DNA of 64,000 nt, from contig NZ_CP021455.1 of NCBI RefSeq assembly GCF_002158865.1, forward strand, positions 1,984,001 to 2,048,000. Reading direction: 5' to 3'. Below are positions 9,991 to 17,165 of this stretch, piece after piece (within the stretch, counting starts at the first letter, position 1; each line of letters starts with the position of its first letter). Made by a program: the position numbers and the translations under genes. The stretch is from Comamonas serinivorans (GTDB taxonomy: Bacteria; Pseudomonadota; Gammaproteobacteria; Burkholderiales; Burkholderiaceae_C). The notes under the pieces were generated by a model. It was given only the letters and a program-made list of their open reading frames with translations. It did no database searches and was not told where the DNA came from.

Positions 9991-10445
9991 CGAGCAGGAA
10001 GTCATCACCCGAAAGCAGCAGCTCTGGCAGTACGCCGGGCTGACTGTGCTGCTGTTGATCTGCGGCCTGGTCTGCACGCTCATTGGCGTCACTGTCACTA
10101 GTGGCGCAACTCGCGCGAGCGCACGCAGCTTATCGAGACTACACCACCAGATCAATGCCCTGACAGGTCAGGTTCTGGCTGCGCAAGACAAGCAGGCCAC
10201 AACCTTGGTGAGACCAAAGAAGTGATCTATGAAGTGCGCACCCTGGTGGGTGAGCTGGCCACACAAGCGCCAAGGTCAAGGCCGGTGCTGCCCAGGTGGA
10301 CCAAGCCGCCGCCGCCGTGCGCAAGGCTGCGGCCACGGTGCGCAAGCCATCGCCACCGCCGCCCAGGTTCTTGCCGCCAACACAACCGGCTGATCGGCCT
10401 CCGCACCCACCCGTGCCCCGGCCAATGCCGATCTACCAAAACTGA
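9963..10445 (+). pseudogene. Membrane protein with long periplasmic-type helix, lysis region (frameshifted)
   Basis: It begins MLHFW, then a membrane segment (LWQYAGLTVLLLICGLVC), followed by a coiled-coil tail readable in alternating frames (HHQINALTGQVLAAQDKQAT, EVIYEVRTLVGELATQA, and AATVRKAIATAAQVLAANT). A Pro-rich end precedes a stop at 10443. One membrane anchor plus an extended helical domain would suit a spanin- or holin-accessory role, but I do not recognise the family. Confidence 0.4.
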
Positions 10446-10449
10446 CCCC

Positions 10450-10671
10450 ATGCAAGCCATCCACAACTGGCCAGCCGTACTGCGCAAAGCTGGTCGGTTC
10501 GGCTCTTCCTGCTGTCCGTGCTGCTGCAAGTGGCTGACGTGCTCTTGAGCACCTGGGCAGCTTTTCGACATCGCTCAGGTGGTCGATCTGGCTACAGATA
10601 GCCGGCTGATCTGTGCAGCAGCGGGCCTTGTGGCCCGTTTTGTTTTCAGGGGTATTCATGAGCAAAAGTAA
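10450..10671 (+). pseudogene. Holin-like small membrane protein (frameshifted)
   Basis: MQAIHNWPAVLRKA is followed, after a one-base shift, by WSVRLFLLSVLLQVADVLL, then LICAAAGLVARFVF and a stop at 10669. The L-R-x-A-W-S-x-R opening with two hydrophobic segments recurs in small phage proteins immediately upstream of lysozyme genes and annotated as holins. The lysozyme start lies inside its 3' end. Confidence 0.5.
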
Positions 10672-11288
10672 GGTGCCTCAGATGCTGAGGACCAGCTTGG
10701 CGGCATTGGCGCTGTTGGTGGGGTTGGCGGTGGGACGTATGTGGCCACAGAGGTGAGGCAAGAGGCGCTGCGCAACAAATACGCGCAAGCCGTGGCGGCG
10801 GACCAAGGCACGTCTCAGGCCGTGAAGGTTGCCATGGTCATGGGGCACTTCTATGAGTCGAGTAATCGGCACATTGGGACGCCGTATGTGGATAAGGTTG
10901 GCAAGGCCAGCCACTCACGGTGTGCAACGGCATCACTGGGCCGGGCGTGGTCGCAAGTCGGTACTACACGCCGGCTGACTGCTATCGGATGGAGAAAACC
11001 CGCTACATCAAAGCCGAGGCCGCCGCGCAAAAGCTGCTGCCGCGCTGGCCGACTTACGACCCCTACACGCAGGCGACGTTCGTCGATTTCATCTGGAACA
11101 AGGGCGAAGCAGCGTCACGGGCAGCACCATGCGGCGAAAGGCCAATGCCGGCGATCTGACGGGGCCTGTCGGGAGAATCCGCGCTGGAACAAAGGCACTG
11201 TCAACGGCGTTTCCAAAGTACTGCCTGGATTGGCAATCCGCGGGACTCGAACGACGAGATCTGCCGCGAATGGAGGGTCAACCCATGA
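10658..11288 (+). pseudogene. Phage lysozyme (GH24-type endolysin), frameshifted
   Basis: The N-terminus MSKSKVPQMLRTSLAALAL plus LLVGLAVGTYVA is a signal-anchor-like segment, as in SAR endolysins. Joined frames then read LTVCNGITGPGV, YYTPADCYRMEKTRYIKAEA, YTQATFVDFIWNKG and ICREWRVNP. These match phage lysozymes of glycoside hydrolase family 24, with the TVCxGITG and YTPxDC motifs. It cleaves peptidoglycan at the end of the lytic cycle. At least four indels break the frame. The stop overlaps the Rz start (ATGA at 11285). Confidence 0.65.
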
Positions 11289-11659
11289 CTCTCATCGCAA
11301 AGTGGTTGGCTGTCGCACTCGCCGTGAGCGTGGCGGGCAATGCCGTGCTGGGCTGGGCCTACCTGGGCCAGCGCGACAAGGCGACGACGGAGGCAACCAA
11401 GCGCGAGGCCGTCTCAAGCGATGCCGAGAGAACTGAAGCCGTCGCGCAGCAATGTAGCGACGGGGTTGCAAACCTTGGCCAAGTGGCCGAGGCCAGAGCG
11501 GAGGCTGCGAGCGAGAGCCGAAAGCAGGCCAAGGCCAAGGCGGATGTGCACTACAAGCGGGCCGACACCGTTTTGATGACCCCGGCACCAGTGCCTCAGG
11601 ATGCCTGCCTGAGCGCGCAGGCAAGGGCTAGCGAATGGCTGAAGGAGCGCAAACAATGA
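11285..11659 (+). CDS. Rz-like inner-membrane spanin
   Basis: The intact frame of 124 residues begins with a membrane segment (MTLIAKWLAVALAVSVAGNA) and continues as a charged, Ala-rich coiled coil (KATTEATKREAV to EAASESRKQAKAKADVHYKR). A pair of cysteines (QQCSD, DACLS) is present. This is the standard i-spanin plan: N-terminal anchor, periplasmic coiled coil that meets an outer-membrane partner and disrupts the outer membrane at lysis. It sits directly after the lysozyme with an ATGA overlap. It is one of few unbroken genes in 3.8-13.2 kb. Confidence 0.75.
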   Translation: MTLIAKWLAVALAVSVAGNAVLGWAYLGQRDKATTEATKREAVSSDAERTEAVAQQCSDGVANLGQVAEARAEAASESRKQAKAKADVHYKRADTVLMTPAPVPQDACLSAQARASEWLKERKQ

Positions 11660-11694
11660 CGAAATCGCCCTGGGCGTGGAAATGCCAAAAAAGC

Positions 11695-11714
11695 GATATC
11701 GGAATTCCGATATC
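11695..11714. repeat. 20-bp perfect palindrome between Rz and Rz1
   Basis: GATATCGGAATTCCGATATC reads the same on both strands. It lies in the 67-bp gap between the Rz stop and the probable Rz1 start. It could fold as a hairpin or be a binding site; it has no U-tract. Confidence 0.85.
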
Positions 11715-11726
11715 TCAATCAAATCA

Positions 11727-12048
11727 ATGGTTTAAACGCTTCTTGCCGTGGGCGGCGATTGCGTGTTGGCGCTCTCCGGCTGTGCATCGACAACCCAGAG
11801 CCCGCCCGCACCATTCGCGTGAATGTGCCCATCCCGATTGCGTGTCAGGAGCCGGTGCCGGAAAAGCCCAACATGCCCGTTGACAGCCTGCCGACAGACG
11901 CCGATCTAGACCGGATCGTGCAGGCGATGATCGCGTCAATTGAGCGGTGGAGGGTTACGCGGGTCAGCTTGAAACGGCCTTGGCGAATTGCCGTGTGCCT
12001 GTTAAGCAATCAGGCTATGGGCTCAGGGGGTCGCTGGCGGTGCGCTGA
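11727..12048 (+). pseudogene. Rz1-like spanin lipoprotein (frameshifted)
   Basis: Joining frames gives a short signal peptide (KRFLPWAAIA) and a lipobox LALSGC, then a Pro-rich stretch (STTQSPPAP), VNVPIPIACQEPVPEKP, a helix (DADLDRIVQAMIASIER) and an end GYGLRGSLAVR with TGA at 12046. Outer-membrane lipoprotein partners of Rz are small and proline-rich; this one is longer than lambda Rz1 and follows Rz instead of being nested in it. Two or more indels interrupt it. Its 3' end overlaps convergently with the gene on the other strand (12023). Confidence 0.6.
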
Positions 12049-13077
12049 CCTTTCGGATGGTCGCCGGTAGGCTGGCGATGTCAGGCAGATTCACGGCGAT
12101 GGGCGGCTGCCAACGCAGGTCGAATTTGCGCCGCTCGCGCGGGATGTCCTGGCCGTCCTTGTCTTTCATCGGGCCGCTCCAATACCCGTGCCAGTGGGCG
12201 CGGCGGACATGGCCACGCGGGCCGGCGTGCGTGCCGCCCTGGTCCGTCTCGGCGGCCTGGTAGGCCGCACGCAGGGCAGCGCCCATGCGCACGCCCACGT
12301 CCCACATGCGGACGCCTTGGGCCGGGAAAAGACGCCAGCCGTCGCGCCGGGTGCGCGTCGGCTCAGGGTTGCCGGGGTGCCCCCGGCCCTGGATGTCGTC
12401 GCCTTCGCAGATATACAGCAGCAGGCTGATGACGGCCGCGCACCAGGCGTTCACGCCGGGCAGCGCGCCCTGGTCTGCATCCCACTCGGCGAATACGCCG
12501 GCGAGGGACTGCTGCAGCGTGCCCACCAGCGGGATGGCCTGGTGCTCGATGCGTGGATGGCCCTCGATGAGTTGGCCCAGCACCAACTCGACGGGCGCGC
12601 CATCGGCCGATTGAGCCGTGCCCACACGCCCAGCAGGGGCACGCGGTGGCTGTCATGGCGCACCGCCTGAAGACCGGGTGTCTCGATGTAGAGGCACCAT
12701 TCCGGCAGGCGCTCCAGCACCTGTGCCGGCAGGTCGCCACGCAGGTCAGTGTCGATGAGGGCGGCGTACAGGGCCGGATCCACGCGATAGATGCCCTGCG
12801 TCATGCGCCAAGCGGCCAGGGTCGTGAACGGCATGGCCGCCTGCGTGAGCTGCAGCGGCGTCAGCGCCATGAGGGACCGTGCGGCCCCCATTCCGCCCGC
12901 CTCGACTGCGGCGCGGGCGTAGGCCTCGCCGCCAGCAGGATCGGTGAGGTAGATGCCTGGGGGCTGCGACTCGGCTGCTCGCACCGCATCGCAGGCGGCC
13001 CAGATGCCGGGCAGCAGGCGCCCAGCCTGCTCAAGCTGGGTGCGTGCGATGTGGGTGCGTTTCTGAAATTGGGTCAT
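12023..13077 (-). CDS. AcrVA2-family anti-CRISPR (Cas12a inhibitor) homologue, one apparent frameshift
   Basis: Read through one missing base near 12611-12616 (the codons after VWAR), this is a protein of about 351 residues. It shares signatures with AcrVA2 of Moraxella bovoculi as I remember it (322 aa). The N-terminal part has AAWRMTQGIYRVD and LPEWCLYIETPG, matching W-R-x-T-x-G-I-Y and L-P-D-W-C-x-Y. The C-terminal part has HVRRAHWHGYWSG and KFDLRWQPPIAVNL, matching the H-x-R-R-x-H-W-H-G-Y-W and R-W-Q-P-x-x-x-V-N blocks. AcrVA2 is reported to block production of Cas12a by acting on its nascent peptide/mRNA. The gene is last in a three-gene minus-strand operon (ATGA overlap with the gene before it), between the lysis genes and the attachment site, where lysogenic cargo usually sits. 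The frameshift lies in a stretch rich in consensus indels, so the real gene is probably intact. Both halves were found open: 13077 to about 12612 and about 12625 to 12023. Confidence 0.82.
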
Positions 13078-13501
13078 AGGTCGCTCAGATCATCCGAGCC
13101 AGGTGGGGCCCAGTCCTCTGGGCCGGGTGCGGCGAAATGTGCCGCCAGATCGAGCCCCGTGCAGTCATAGAACCACAGCCGGGCCATCGGCGATGCAGAT
13201 CACTGATGGCGTTCACGATGGCCGGCAGATCAGGCCGGCGCAGTAGGTCAAGGTCAGGAATCTCCACGCGTCGGGCCACGCGGGGGCCACTGTGGGCAGT
13301 TGGAGCACTCCGCCCGCTGGGGTAGCGCTCCATTACGCCGCCCGCGAACACGCGCAGACACACATACCCCAGCGTCGCCGCTGGGGATAGGCTGTGCGCG
13401 TTAGGGGGTGCAGGCCACTCGCGGTGAATGATGATTCGATTGCCGCCCAGTTGGCGTGTGCTGATGACAATCGGCGTTGCTCTATTCGCGCGGGGTCTCA
13501 T
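13074..13501 (-). CDS. Unknown protein of the acrVA2 operon, middle gene (apparent frameshift)
   Basis: The start ATGAGACCC overlaps the preceding stop by 4 bases. One frame is open to about 13195 (ISTRQLGGNRIIIHREWP, RVEIPDLDLLRRPDLPAIVN). The natural ending lies in another frame: MARLWFYDCTGLDLAAHF, then PEDWAPPGSDDLSDL and a TGA that overlaps the acrVA2 ATG. An indel near 13190-13200 would join them to about 142 residues. The acidic, tryptophan-containing tail is distinctive. Function unknown; co-transcription with the anti-CRISPR homologue makes an anti-defence or regulatory role a guess only. Confidence 0.6.
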
Positions 13502-13818
13502 GACATCTCTACCGTAACCACAGCCTCGACGCCGCCTGGCGTCCGGTGGTCGTATGCACATTCGGCGCGCAGAGCCTCCACGCGGGTCGCAATGGCGGCA
13601 TCGTTGTCGATGCACAGGACTGCATGGGCGTTTTGTCCTGCCGCATATGCGGCCTCGCATGCGGCCTCGGCCAGAGCCAGTTTGTTTTCGCCACGGATCA
13701 CGAGGACGCGCATAACGATATTCTGGGCGGGAAAATCCGACCAGCGCGTGGCTTGGTGGTCCCACGTTTTGCCATTGTCGATGGCAACAATGCGGACGCG
13801 AGCGGGTTGGCTGTTCAT
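13498..13818 (-). CDS. Unknown protein of the acrVA2 operon, first gene
   Basis: The intact 106-residue protein has a good ribosome site (CGGAG seven bases before ATG). The sequence opens MNSQPARVRIVAIDNGKTWD and continues with a predicted alpha/beta pattern (MRVLVIRGENKLALAEAACE, AYAAGQNAHAVLCIDNDAAI) and a final beta strand (VEAVVTVEMS). No catalytic motif or known family recognised. It follows the promoter at 13892-13926 and overlaps the next gene by ATGA, so it leads the operon that ends in the AcrVA2 homologue. Confidence 0.75.
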   Translation of the reverse strand: MNSQPARVRIVAIDNGKTWDHQATRWSDFPAQNIVMRVLVIRGENKLALAEAACEAAYAAGQNAHAVLCIDNDAAIATRVEALRAECAYDHRTPGGVEAVVTVEMS

Positions 13819-13891
13819 GATTCGACTCCGATTTGAGGACTATCCGGCTACACACCGCCGGCAGGTGGTGGACTGCTTTGCTGCTGTCCAT

Positions 13892-13926
13892 GGATGTAAT
13901 GTACCGCGTTGCGCGCGTAACGCAAG
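13892..13926 (-). promoter_or_regulatory. Promoter of the acrVA2 operon with palindromic operator
   Basis: On the minus strand: -35 TTGCGT (13925-13920), 16-bp spacer, -10 TACATT (13903-13898). An imperfect palindrome, GCGTTGCGCGCGTAACGC on the plus strand (13906-13923), covers the end of the -35 and most of the spacer, a classic repression position. The leader to the first ATG is about 70 nt. The neighbouring RHH-like protein is the obvious candidate repressor. Confidence 0.6.
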
Positions 13927-13937
13927 GCCTTTGAGGC

Positions 13938-14150
13938 TTATCTCTCTAGGTGTTTACCCTTGGCCTCCAAAAGGGCGCGTTCTATGACCGCCGTTTTGCT
14001 CGCGGCATAGCCGCTGGCCACCAAGTCAGCCAGTGCCCGCGCGGCTTCAGTGGACAGCAAGCCGCCCGGCATCCGAACAGCACCAGCTTTGATGCTGCGT
14101 GCTTCACTTGCTCGGGATCGCTCGGCTTGGGTCTTGGGAGGGGTGCTCAT
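13938..14150 (-). CDS. Small ribbon-helix-helix-like protein next to the acr operon (Aca-like candidate)
   Basis: The 70-residue protein starts MSTPPKTQAERSRASEARS, then has a short strand (AGAVRMPGGLL) and two helices (STEAARALADLVASGYA and SKTAVIERALLEAKG). Strand-helix-helix with a basic N-terminus fits the MetJ/Arc/CopG fold. It lies on the same strand, 12 bp upstream of the operator/promoter of the acrVA2 operon. Anti-CRISPR operons often carry a small DNA-binding protein (Aca) that represses them; that role is inference here. A longer start at 14219 would pass through a terminator-like hairpin, so 14150 is preferred. Confidence 0.65.
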   Translation of the reverse strand: MSTPPKTQAERSRASEARSIKAGAVRMPGGLLSTEAARALADLVASGYAASKTAVIERALLEAKGKHLER

Positions 14151-14157
14151 GAGTAAC

Positions 14158-14195
14158 TCTGGATCGACGCAAAAAATACTCCCCCTTAGCTTAAA
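14158..14195 (-). terminator. Hairpin with T-run upstream of the RHH gene
   Basis: On the minus strand CCCTCTT, loop, AAGGGGG is followed by AGTATTTTTT, ending about 20 bases before the ATG at 14150. It could terminate leftward transcription arriving from the attachment site, or act as an attenuator. Confidence 0.45.
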
Positions 14196-14308
14196 AGAGG
14201 GTGGGTAAAAAGTTGCCAAACTCTATGCAATTCATGCATTGTGGGCAACACATGCGAATCTGAAATCGTCATCAGATCAATACCTTACGCCATTGCCTGT
14301 GATTCGTT

Positions 14309-14373
<65 letters not shown>

Positions 14374-14381
14374 AAACGTTG

Positions 14382-14418
14382 AAACCGTCGCTATCCAAAA
14401 GGTAGCGGCGGTTTTTCT
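14382..14418 (+). terminator. Terminator following the tRNA-Ser 3' part
   Basis: AACCGTCGCTA, loop TCCAAAAGG, TAGCGGCGGTT, then TTTC(TTTT): a strong hairpin that would end the tRNA transcript after integration. Confidence 0.8.
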
Positions 14419-14465
14419 TTTGGGCTACGGAGTGGTAAAAATCTGCCAATCACTATGGCTGCGCG

Positions 14466-15425
14466 TCAGCTGATTCGTCGGATGGCGGTCTTGAGTGTCT
14501 CGGTCGCAAGATGCGCGTAGCGTTTCGTTGATCGCCCATCCTTGTGCCCGAGGACGGCTCCTACGGTGTATAGGCTTTCTCCGGCGTTGATGAGCGCAGA
14601 GGCGGTTGAGTGCCGGAGGTCGTGGAAGTGCAGATCCGCCACGCCTGCTGCATCTCTGGCGCGCGCCCAATATGCCTGTACCGTGTTCTTAGATTTGGAC
14701 CTGAAGTTGCGAGCCGCAGCCGCGACCTTCGGGTGCACAGGCACGATGCGTGGATCACCATTTTTTGTATCCGCAAGGAACCACACATCGCCATGCAGCA
14801 CTGCGCGGTGGATCTCTGCAAGCCTCATGCCAGAGTAGAAGGCGATTCTGATTGCCTGGCGAGTGGGCCGATGCTGGCACAGCAAGCAGATTTGGAGCAT
14901 CTCGCGCCGGTCAATGTGCCGTGTCCGGTCATTCTTGACGCTTGGCAGACCTACTTTGACTGCTGGGTCTGTGTCGCAAAAGTCGTGTCGCTTCCACGCA
15001 TAGCGGCAAGCTGCAACCAGATAGCGCATGCGTAGCCGGATGGTTGCAGGTGCGAGTGGATCGCCGTCTTCTTTGGTGGCCTTCGCCTCGTATTCACGGC
15101 AGACATCGGCCAGTTCACTGATTCTCCTTCCCTTGTAGACCCAAAAGATCAGTGCCAGTTCTCCATCAACGTTCTTGCCATGCTTGAGCTTTGGCGTTCT
15201 CTCCTTCACGTAGACAGCTACCGCATCTTCAATGAGTCGGTCGGGCTTCTCGACCCCTGAGATTTCTGCATATAGGCGAGCGCTTTCTTTCCGGTCATAC
15301 GCGTCTGCCTGGGCGCGTGTCCACGTTTTTGGAAGAGCTTTTCTAACTCTCCGCCGCTGGCCATTGACATGCCGCGAGAACTCGAACACGAAGCACTGCT
15401 TGTCTTTGTCTCTGTGGATCGGCAT
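14466..15425 (-). CDS. int: Phage integrase, tyrosine recombinase
   Basis: With the start at ATG 15425 (MPIHRDKDKQCFVFEF) this is a 319-residue recombinase. The N-terminal half has an arm-binding/SAM-like core-binding region. The catalytic half shows Arg I in FYSGMRLAEIHRA, the HxxR box in FHDLRHSTASALI, the VGAVLGHKDGRST helix and the nucleophile Tyr in KRYAHLATET. It would catalyse integration at the tRNA-Ser core adjacent to its 3' end. An in-frame upstream ATG at 15488 exists but lies deep in the overlapping helix-turn-helix gene. Last gene of the leftward operon. Confidence 0.93.
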   Translation of the reverse strand: MPIHRDKDKQCFVFEFSRHVNGQRRRVRKALPKTWTRAQADAYDRKESARLYAEISGVEKPDRLIEDAVAVYVKERTPKLKHGKNVDGELALIFWVYKGRRISELADVCREYEAKATKEDGDPLAPATIRLRMRYLVAACRYAWKRHDFCDTDPAVKVGLPSVKNDRTRHIDRREMLQICLLCQHRPTRQAIRIAFYSGMRLAEIHRAVLHGDVWFLADTKNGDPRIVPVHPKVAAAARNFRSKSKNTVQAYWARARDAAGVADLHFHDLRHSTASALINAGESLYTVGAVLGHKDGRSTKRYAHLATETLKTAIRRIS

Positions 15426-15574
15426 GTTTGTTTGAACTCCAAAACATCTACTTCGTCGAAAAGCACACGTGTGCCGATTCTTGTGCATGGAAGAGGGCCA
15501 GCAGGCGCGGCAAGCTTATAGGCCATGCGCTGCGATACGCCCAGCAGCTCGCTTGCATCTTTTGCGGTGAGCAT
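15218..15574 (-). CDS. Excisionase-type helix-turn-helix protein
   Basis: MLTAKDASELLGVSQRMAYK is a MerR/excisionase-type winged-helix start (T-A-x-x-A-x-x-L-G-V-S-x-R), followed by a wing (CTRIGTRVLFDEVDVLEF). Such proteins direct int toward excision. The frame stays open to 15218, overlapping int by about 208 bp, much more than usual; the C-terminal part after about residue 55 is Ser/Lys-rich and may be non-conserved or reflect an indel near the int start. Confidence 0.7.
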   Translation of the reverse strand: MLTAKDASELLGVSQRMAYKLAAPAGPLPCTRIGTRVLFDEVDVLEFKQTCRSTETKTSSASCSSSRGMSMASGGELEKLFQKRGHAPRQTRMTGKKALAYMQKSQGSRSPTDSLKMR

Positions 15575-15587
15575 CAATCACTCCATG

Positions 15588-15610
15588 AAAAAGCCGCCTC
15601 GTGGGCGGCT
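15588..15610 (-). terminator. Intrinsic terminator upstream of xis
   Basis: On the minus strand AGCCGCCCACGAGGCGGCT followed by TTTTTC. It lies between the HD-domain gene and the excisionase gene in the leftward operon. Confidence 0.75.
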
Positions 15611-15643
15611 GGGTGGGTTCGTGGTCTTTATCGTTCCAGGCTG

Positions 15644-16150
15644 TCATCGGCACTGACTTCGCGCAATCTCGACCAGCCTTGGGTCGGCACGGGTCAGCAC
15701 ATCAAGCAGCAGGCGAGCTTCTTCGAGGTAGACAACTGCGAACTTCGGGTCGTTCTCCACGATGCTGCTGGTATTGCTGATGAGGTCGGCCACTTTGATG
15801 GTTTGAATCCAGCCGGCGCACCGTGTCAGCCGATCACGACTCTTGGCCTTCCGTTCGGCTCGATTCCCAGTTTCGATGTCGGTCAGGCCGGACACGCCGA
15901 CCGCCACCATGAAGCCGAATCGGCGCTCGATTTCCTCCAGAGTCACAGCGGTGTCTTCCGCGGTGTCATGCAGCCATGAAACGGCCACCATCTGCTCAAT
16001 CAAGGATTGGTCCGGGTTGGGTAGTTCGGCTGCGGCGACGATGCCAGCCACCTCAGCCAAGTGATCGCTGTAGGGGTTACCGGTGTACTTGCGCCGCTGG
16101 TCCTTGTGAGCCTCACGGGCGAACACCATTGCGTCATAGGCAAGTGCCAT
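15644..16150 (-). CDS. HD-domain protein, SpoT/Mesh1-like small alarmone hydrolase candidate
   Basis: The 168-residue protein carries the HD-hydrolase pattern of RelA/SpoT-type ppGpp hydrolases: HKDQRRKYTGNPYSDHLAEV (first His and the RRKxxGxPYxxH box), then WLHDTAEDTAVTLEEIERRF (the His-Asp pair and ED motif), and KAKSRDRLTRC, IKVADLISNTSS (the metal-binding Asp). There is no synthetase domain, so it resembles single-domain hydrolases. A phage copy could lower (p)ppGpp during infection or act on a related nucleotide. Activity is inferred from motifs. Confidence 0.8.
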   Translation of the reverse strand: MALAYDAMVFAREAHKDQRRKYTGNPYSDHLAEVAGIVAAAELPNPDQSLIEQMVAVSWLHDTAEDTAVTLEEIERRFGFMVAVGVSGLTDIETGNRAERKAKSRDRLTRCAGWIQTIKVADLISNTSSIVENDPKFAVVYLEEARLLLDVLTRADPRLVEIARSQCR

Positions 16151-16188
16151 TGGTTATCTCTTGTTAATCGTTTCAGGGCGCTCGCTTG

Positions 16189-16440
16189 TCACGGCATAGG
16201 CGGAGTGGGCGGTTTGCCAGATCCACAATGCGGACACCAGTACACCCCCATGCCCGGTTCTTCTGTGCTGGGGGTGAAACCAGGGAACGCGGATTGATCA
16301 AGCAGCACGGTGCCGCCGATGGGTCGCGTGTGAATGTGCGGCCCCAGGCCATACATTGGGAAGCAGGCCAGTCCGTCCGGGTCTACGCATCGCTCGCAGC
16401 CGTCTATGGCCGGCGGCTCATTCTCTGCGCTTAGCGTCAT
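16189..16440 (-). CDS. Small Cys-rich hypothetical protein
   Basis: The 83-residue frame starts MTLSAENEPPAIDGCERCVD and ends with a CxxC (VYWCPHCGSGKPP). Two CxxC pairs suggest a zinc-binding ribbon. A HIHTRPIGGT segment lies between. It overlaps the upstream gene by 23 bp. No function recognised. Confidence 0.6.
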   Translation of the reverse strand: MTLSAENEPPAIDGCERCVDPDGLACFPMYGLGPHIHTRPIGGTVLLDQSAFPGFTPSTEEPGMGVYWCPHCGSGKPPTPPMP

Positions 16441-16747
16441 GGTTTCCTCGCTCGGATGGCAGCAGCACAATCGCGTGGACGCTGGTGCTGTCAGGTTCGT
16501 CGTCCCATCTCCATGTGTGGTGCAGTTCTTCACACGCCTTCGCGCACGCCTCGCGCTCGGCCGTGGCCACCAGGGCGGCGAACGCCAACACCTCTGGTGC
16601 CATGCCGGGATGGGTACGCACCATACCTGCGGCGCGCGCCATTTCCAGGATTCTTTCTCGGTTCATGTCGCCGTTCTTCGATTCCTGCGACACGTTCTGG
16701 CGTTGTGTCGCAGGCGGCGACATGTCGGTGGATTGGGTGGTATTCAT
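16418..16747 (-). CDS. Hypothetical phage protein
   Basis: The likely body is MNRERILEMARAAGMVRTHP through ATAEREACAKACEELHHTW. The A-x-x-E-R-E-A-C-A-K motif also occurs in the gene at 17166-17420 and is common in small early proteins of beta-proteobacterial phages. Starts at 16756, 16747 and 16666 are all possible; 16747 follows a terminator hairpin closely, 16666 gives the conserved-looking core only. Confidence 0.6.
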   Translation of the reverse strand: MNTTQSTDMSPPATQRQNVSQESKNGDMNRERILEMARAAGMVRTHPGMAPEVLAFAALVATAEREACAKACEELHHTWRWDDEPDSTSVHAIVLLPSERGNHDAKRRE

Positions 16748-16761
16748 GGAGTCCATAAAGC

Positions 16762-16784
16762 AAAAAGCCCGCGAGGTGCGGGCT
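16762..16784 (-). terminator. Intrinsic terminator
   Basis: On the minus strand AGCCCGCACCTCGCGGGCT followed by TTTTTG, between two small genes of the leftward operon. Confidence 0.75.
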
Positions 16785-16808
16785 GGTTGGAGTAGGGTGT
16801 TAATCGAA

Positions 16809-17150
16809 CTAACGGCCTGAAGTGGCCCTGTCGTAAATCTCGCGCTCGACACGCGCCATGAAGGCGTCCCAGTCGCCATAGGTGCGGCTGAAGTCAAAAG
16901 GCTTGCCCTTGCCGTACTTGCTCACGAAAGGCTTGCCGCTGGCAGCCTCGGCCGTGATCTTGTCGGCCCTGGCTGTGCCCACGAGCTGCACGCAGACGGC
17001 CAGATCGAAAGTGACCGCGGCCAGGTCGCCGGAGTAGCCCGGCGTGCGGGCCATCACCTTGTCGGGCTCTGTGTAGACGCGTACGAGCTTGCCGTCTCGC
17101 CAGTGCTCACGGCGCATGCGTGCCCAGTCGTAGATCGTGCAGGCTGCCAT
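16809..17150 (-). CDS. Hypothetical protein
   Basis: The 113-residue protein begins MAACTIYDWARMRREHWRDG. Charged and soluble; contains FDLAVCVQLVGTARADKI and a C-terminal FMARVEREIYDRATSGR helix. No motif recognised. It stands between a terminator and a tightly packed run of overlapping small genes. Confidence 0.6.
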   Translation of the reverse strand: MAACTIYDWARMRREHWRDGKLVRVYTEPDKVMARTPGYSGDLAAVTFDLAVCVQLVGTARADKITAEAASGKPFVSKYGKGKPFDFSRTYGDWDAFMARVEREIYDRATSGR

Positions 17151-17165
17151 CTGGGCATTGTGTGC

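Noticed and set aside
10620..10650. GGGCC/GGCCC hairpin with T-rich tail taken as a terminator
   Set aside because: It lies within the coding end of the holin-like gene and the T-run is broken by G; not convincing.
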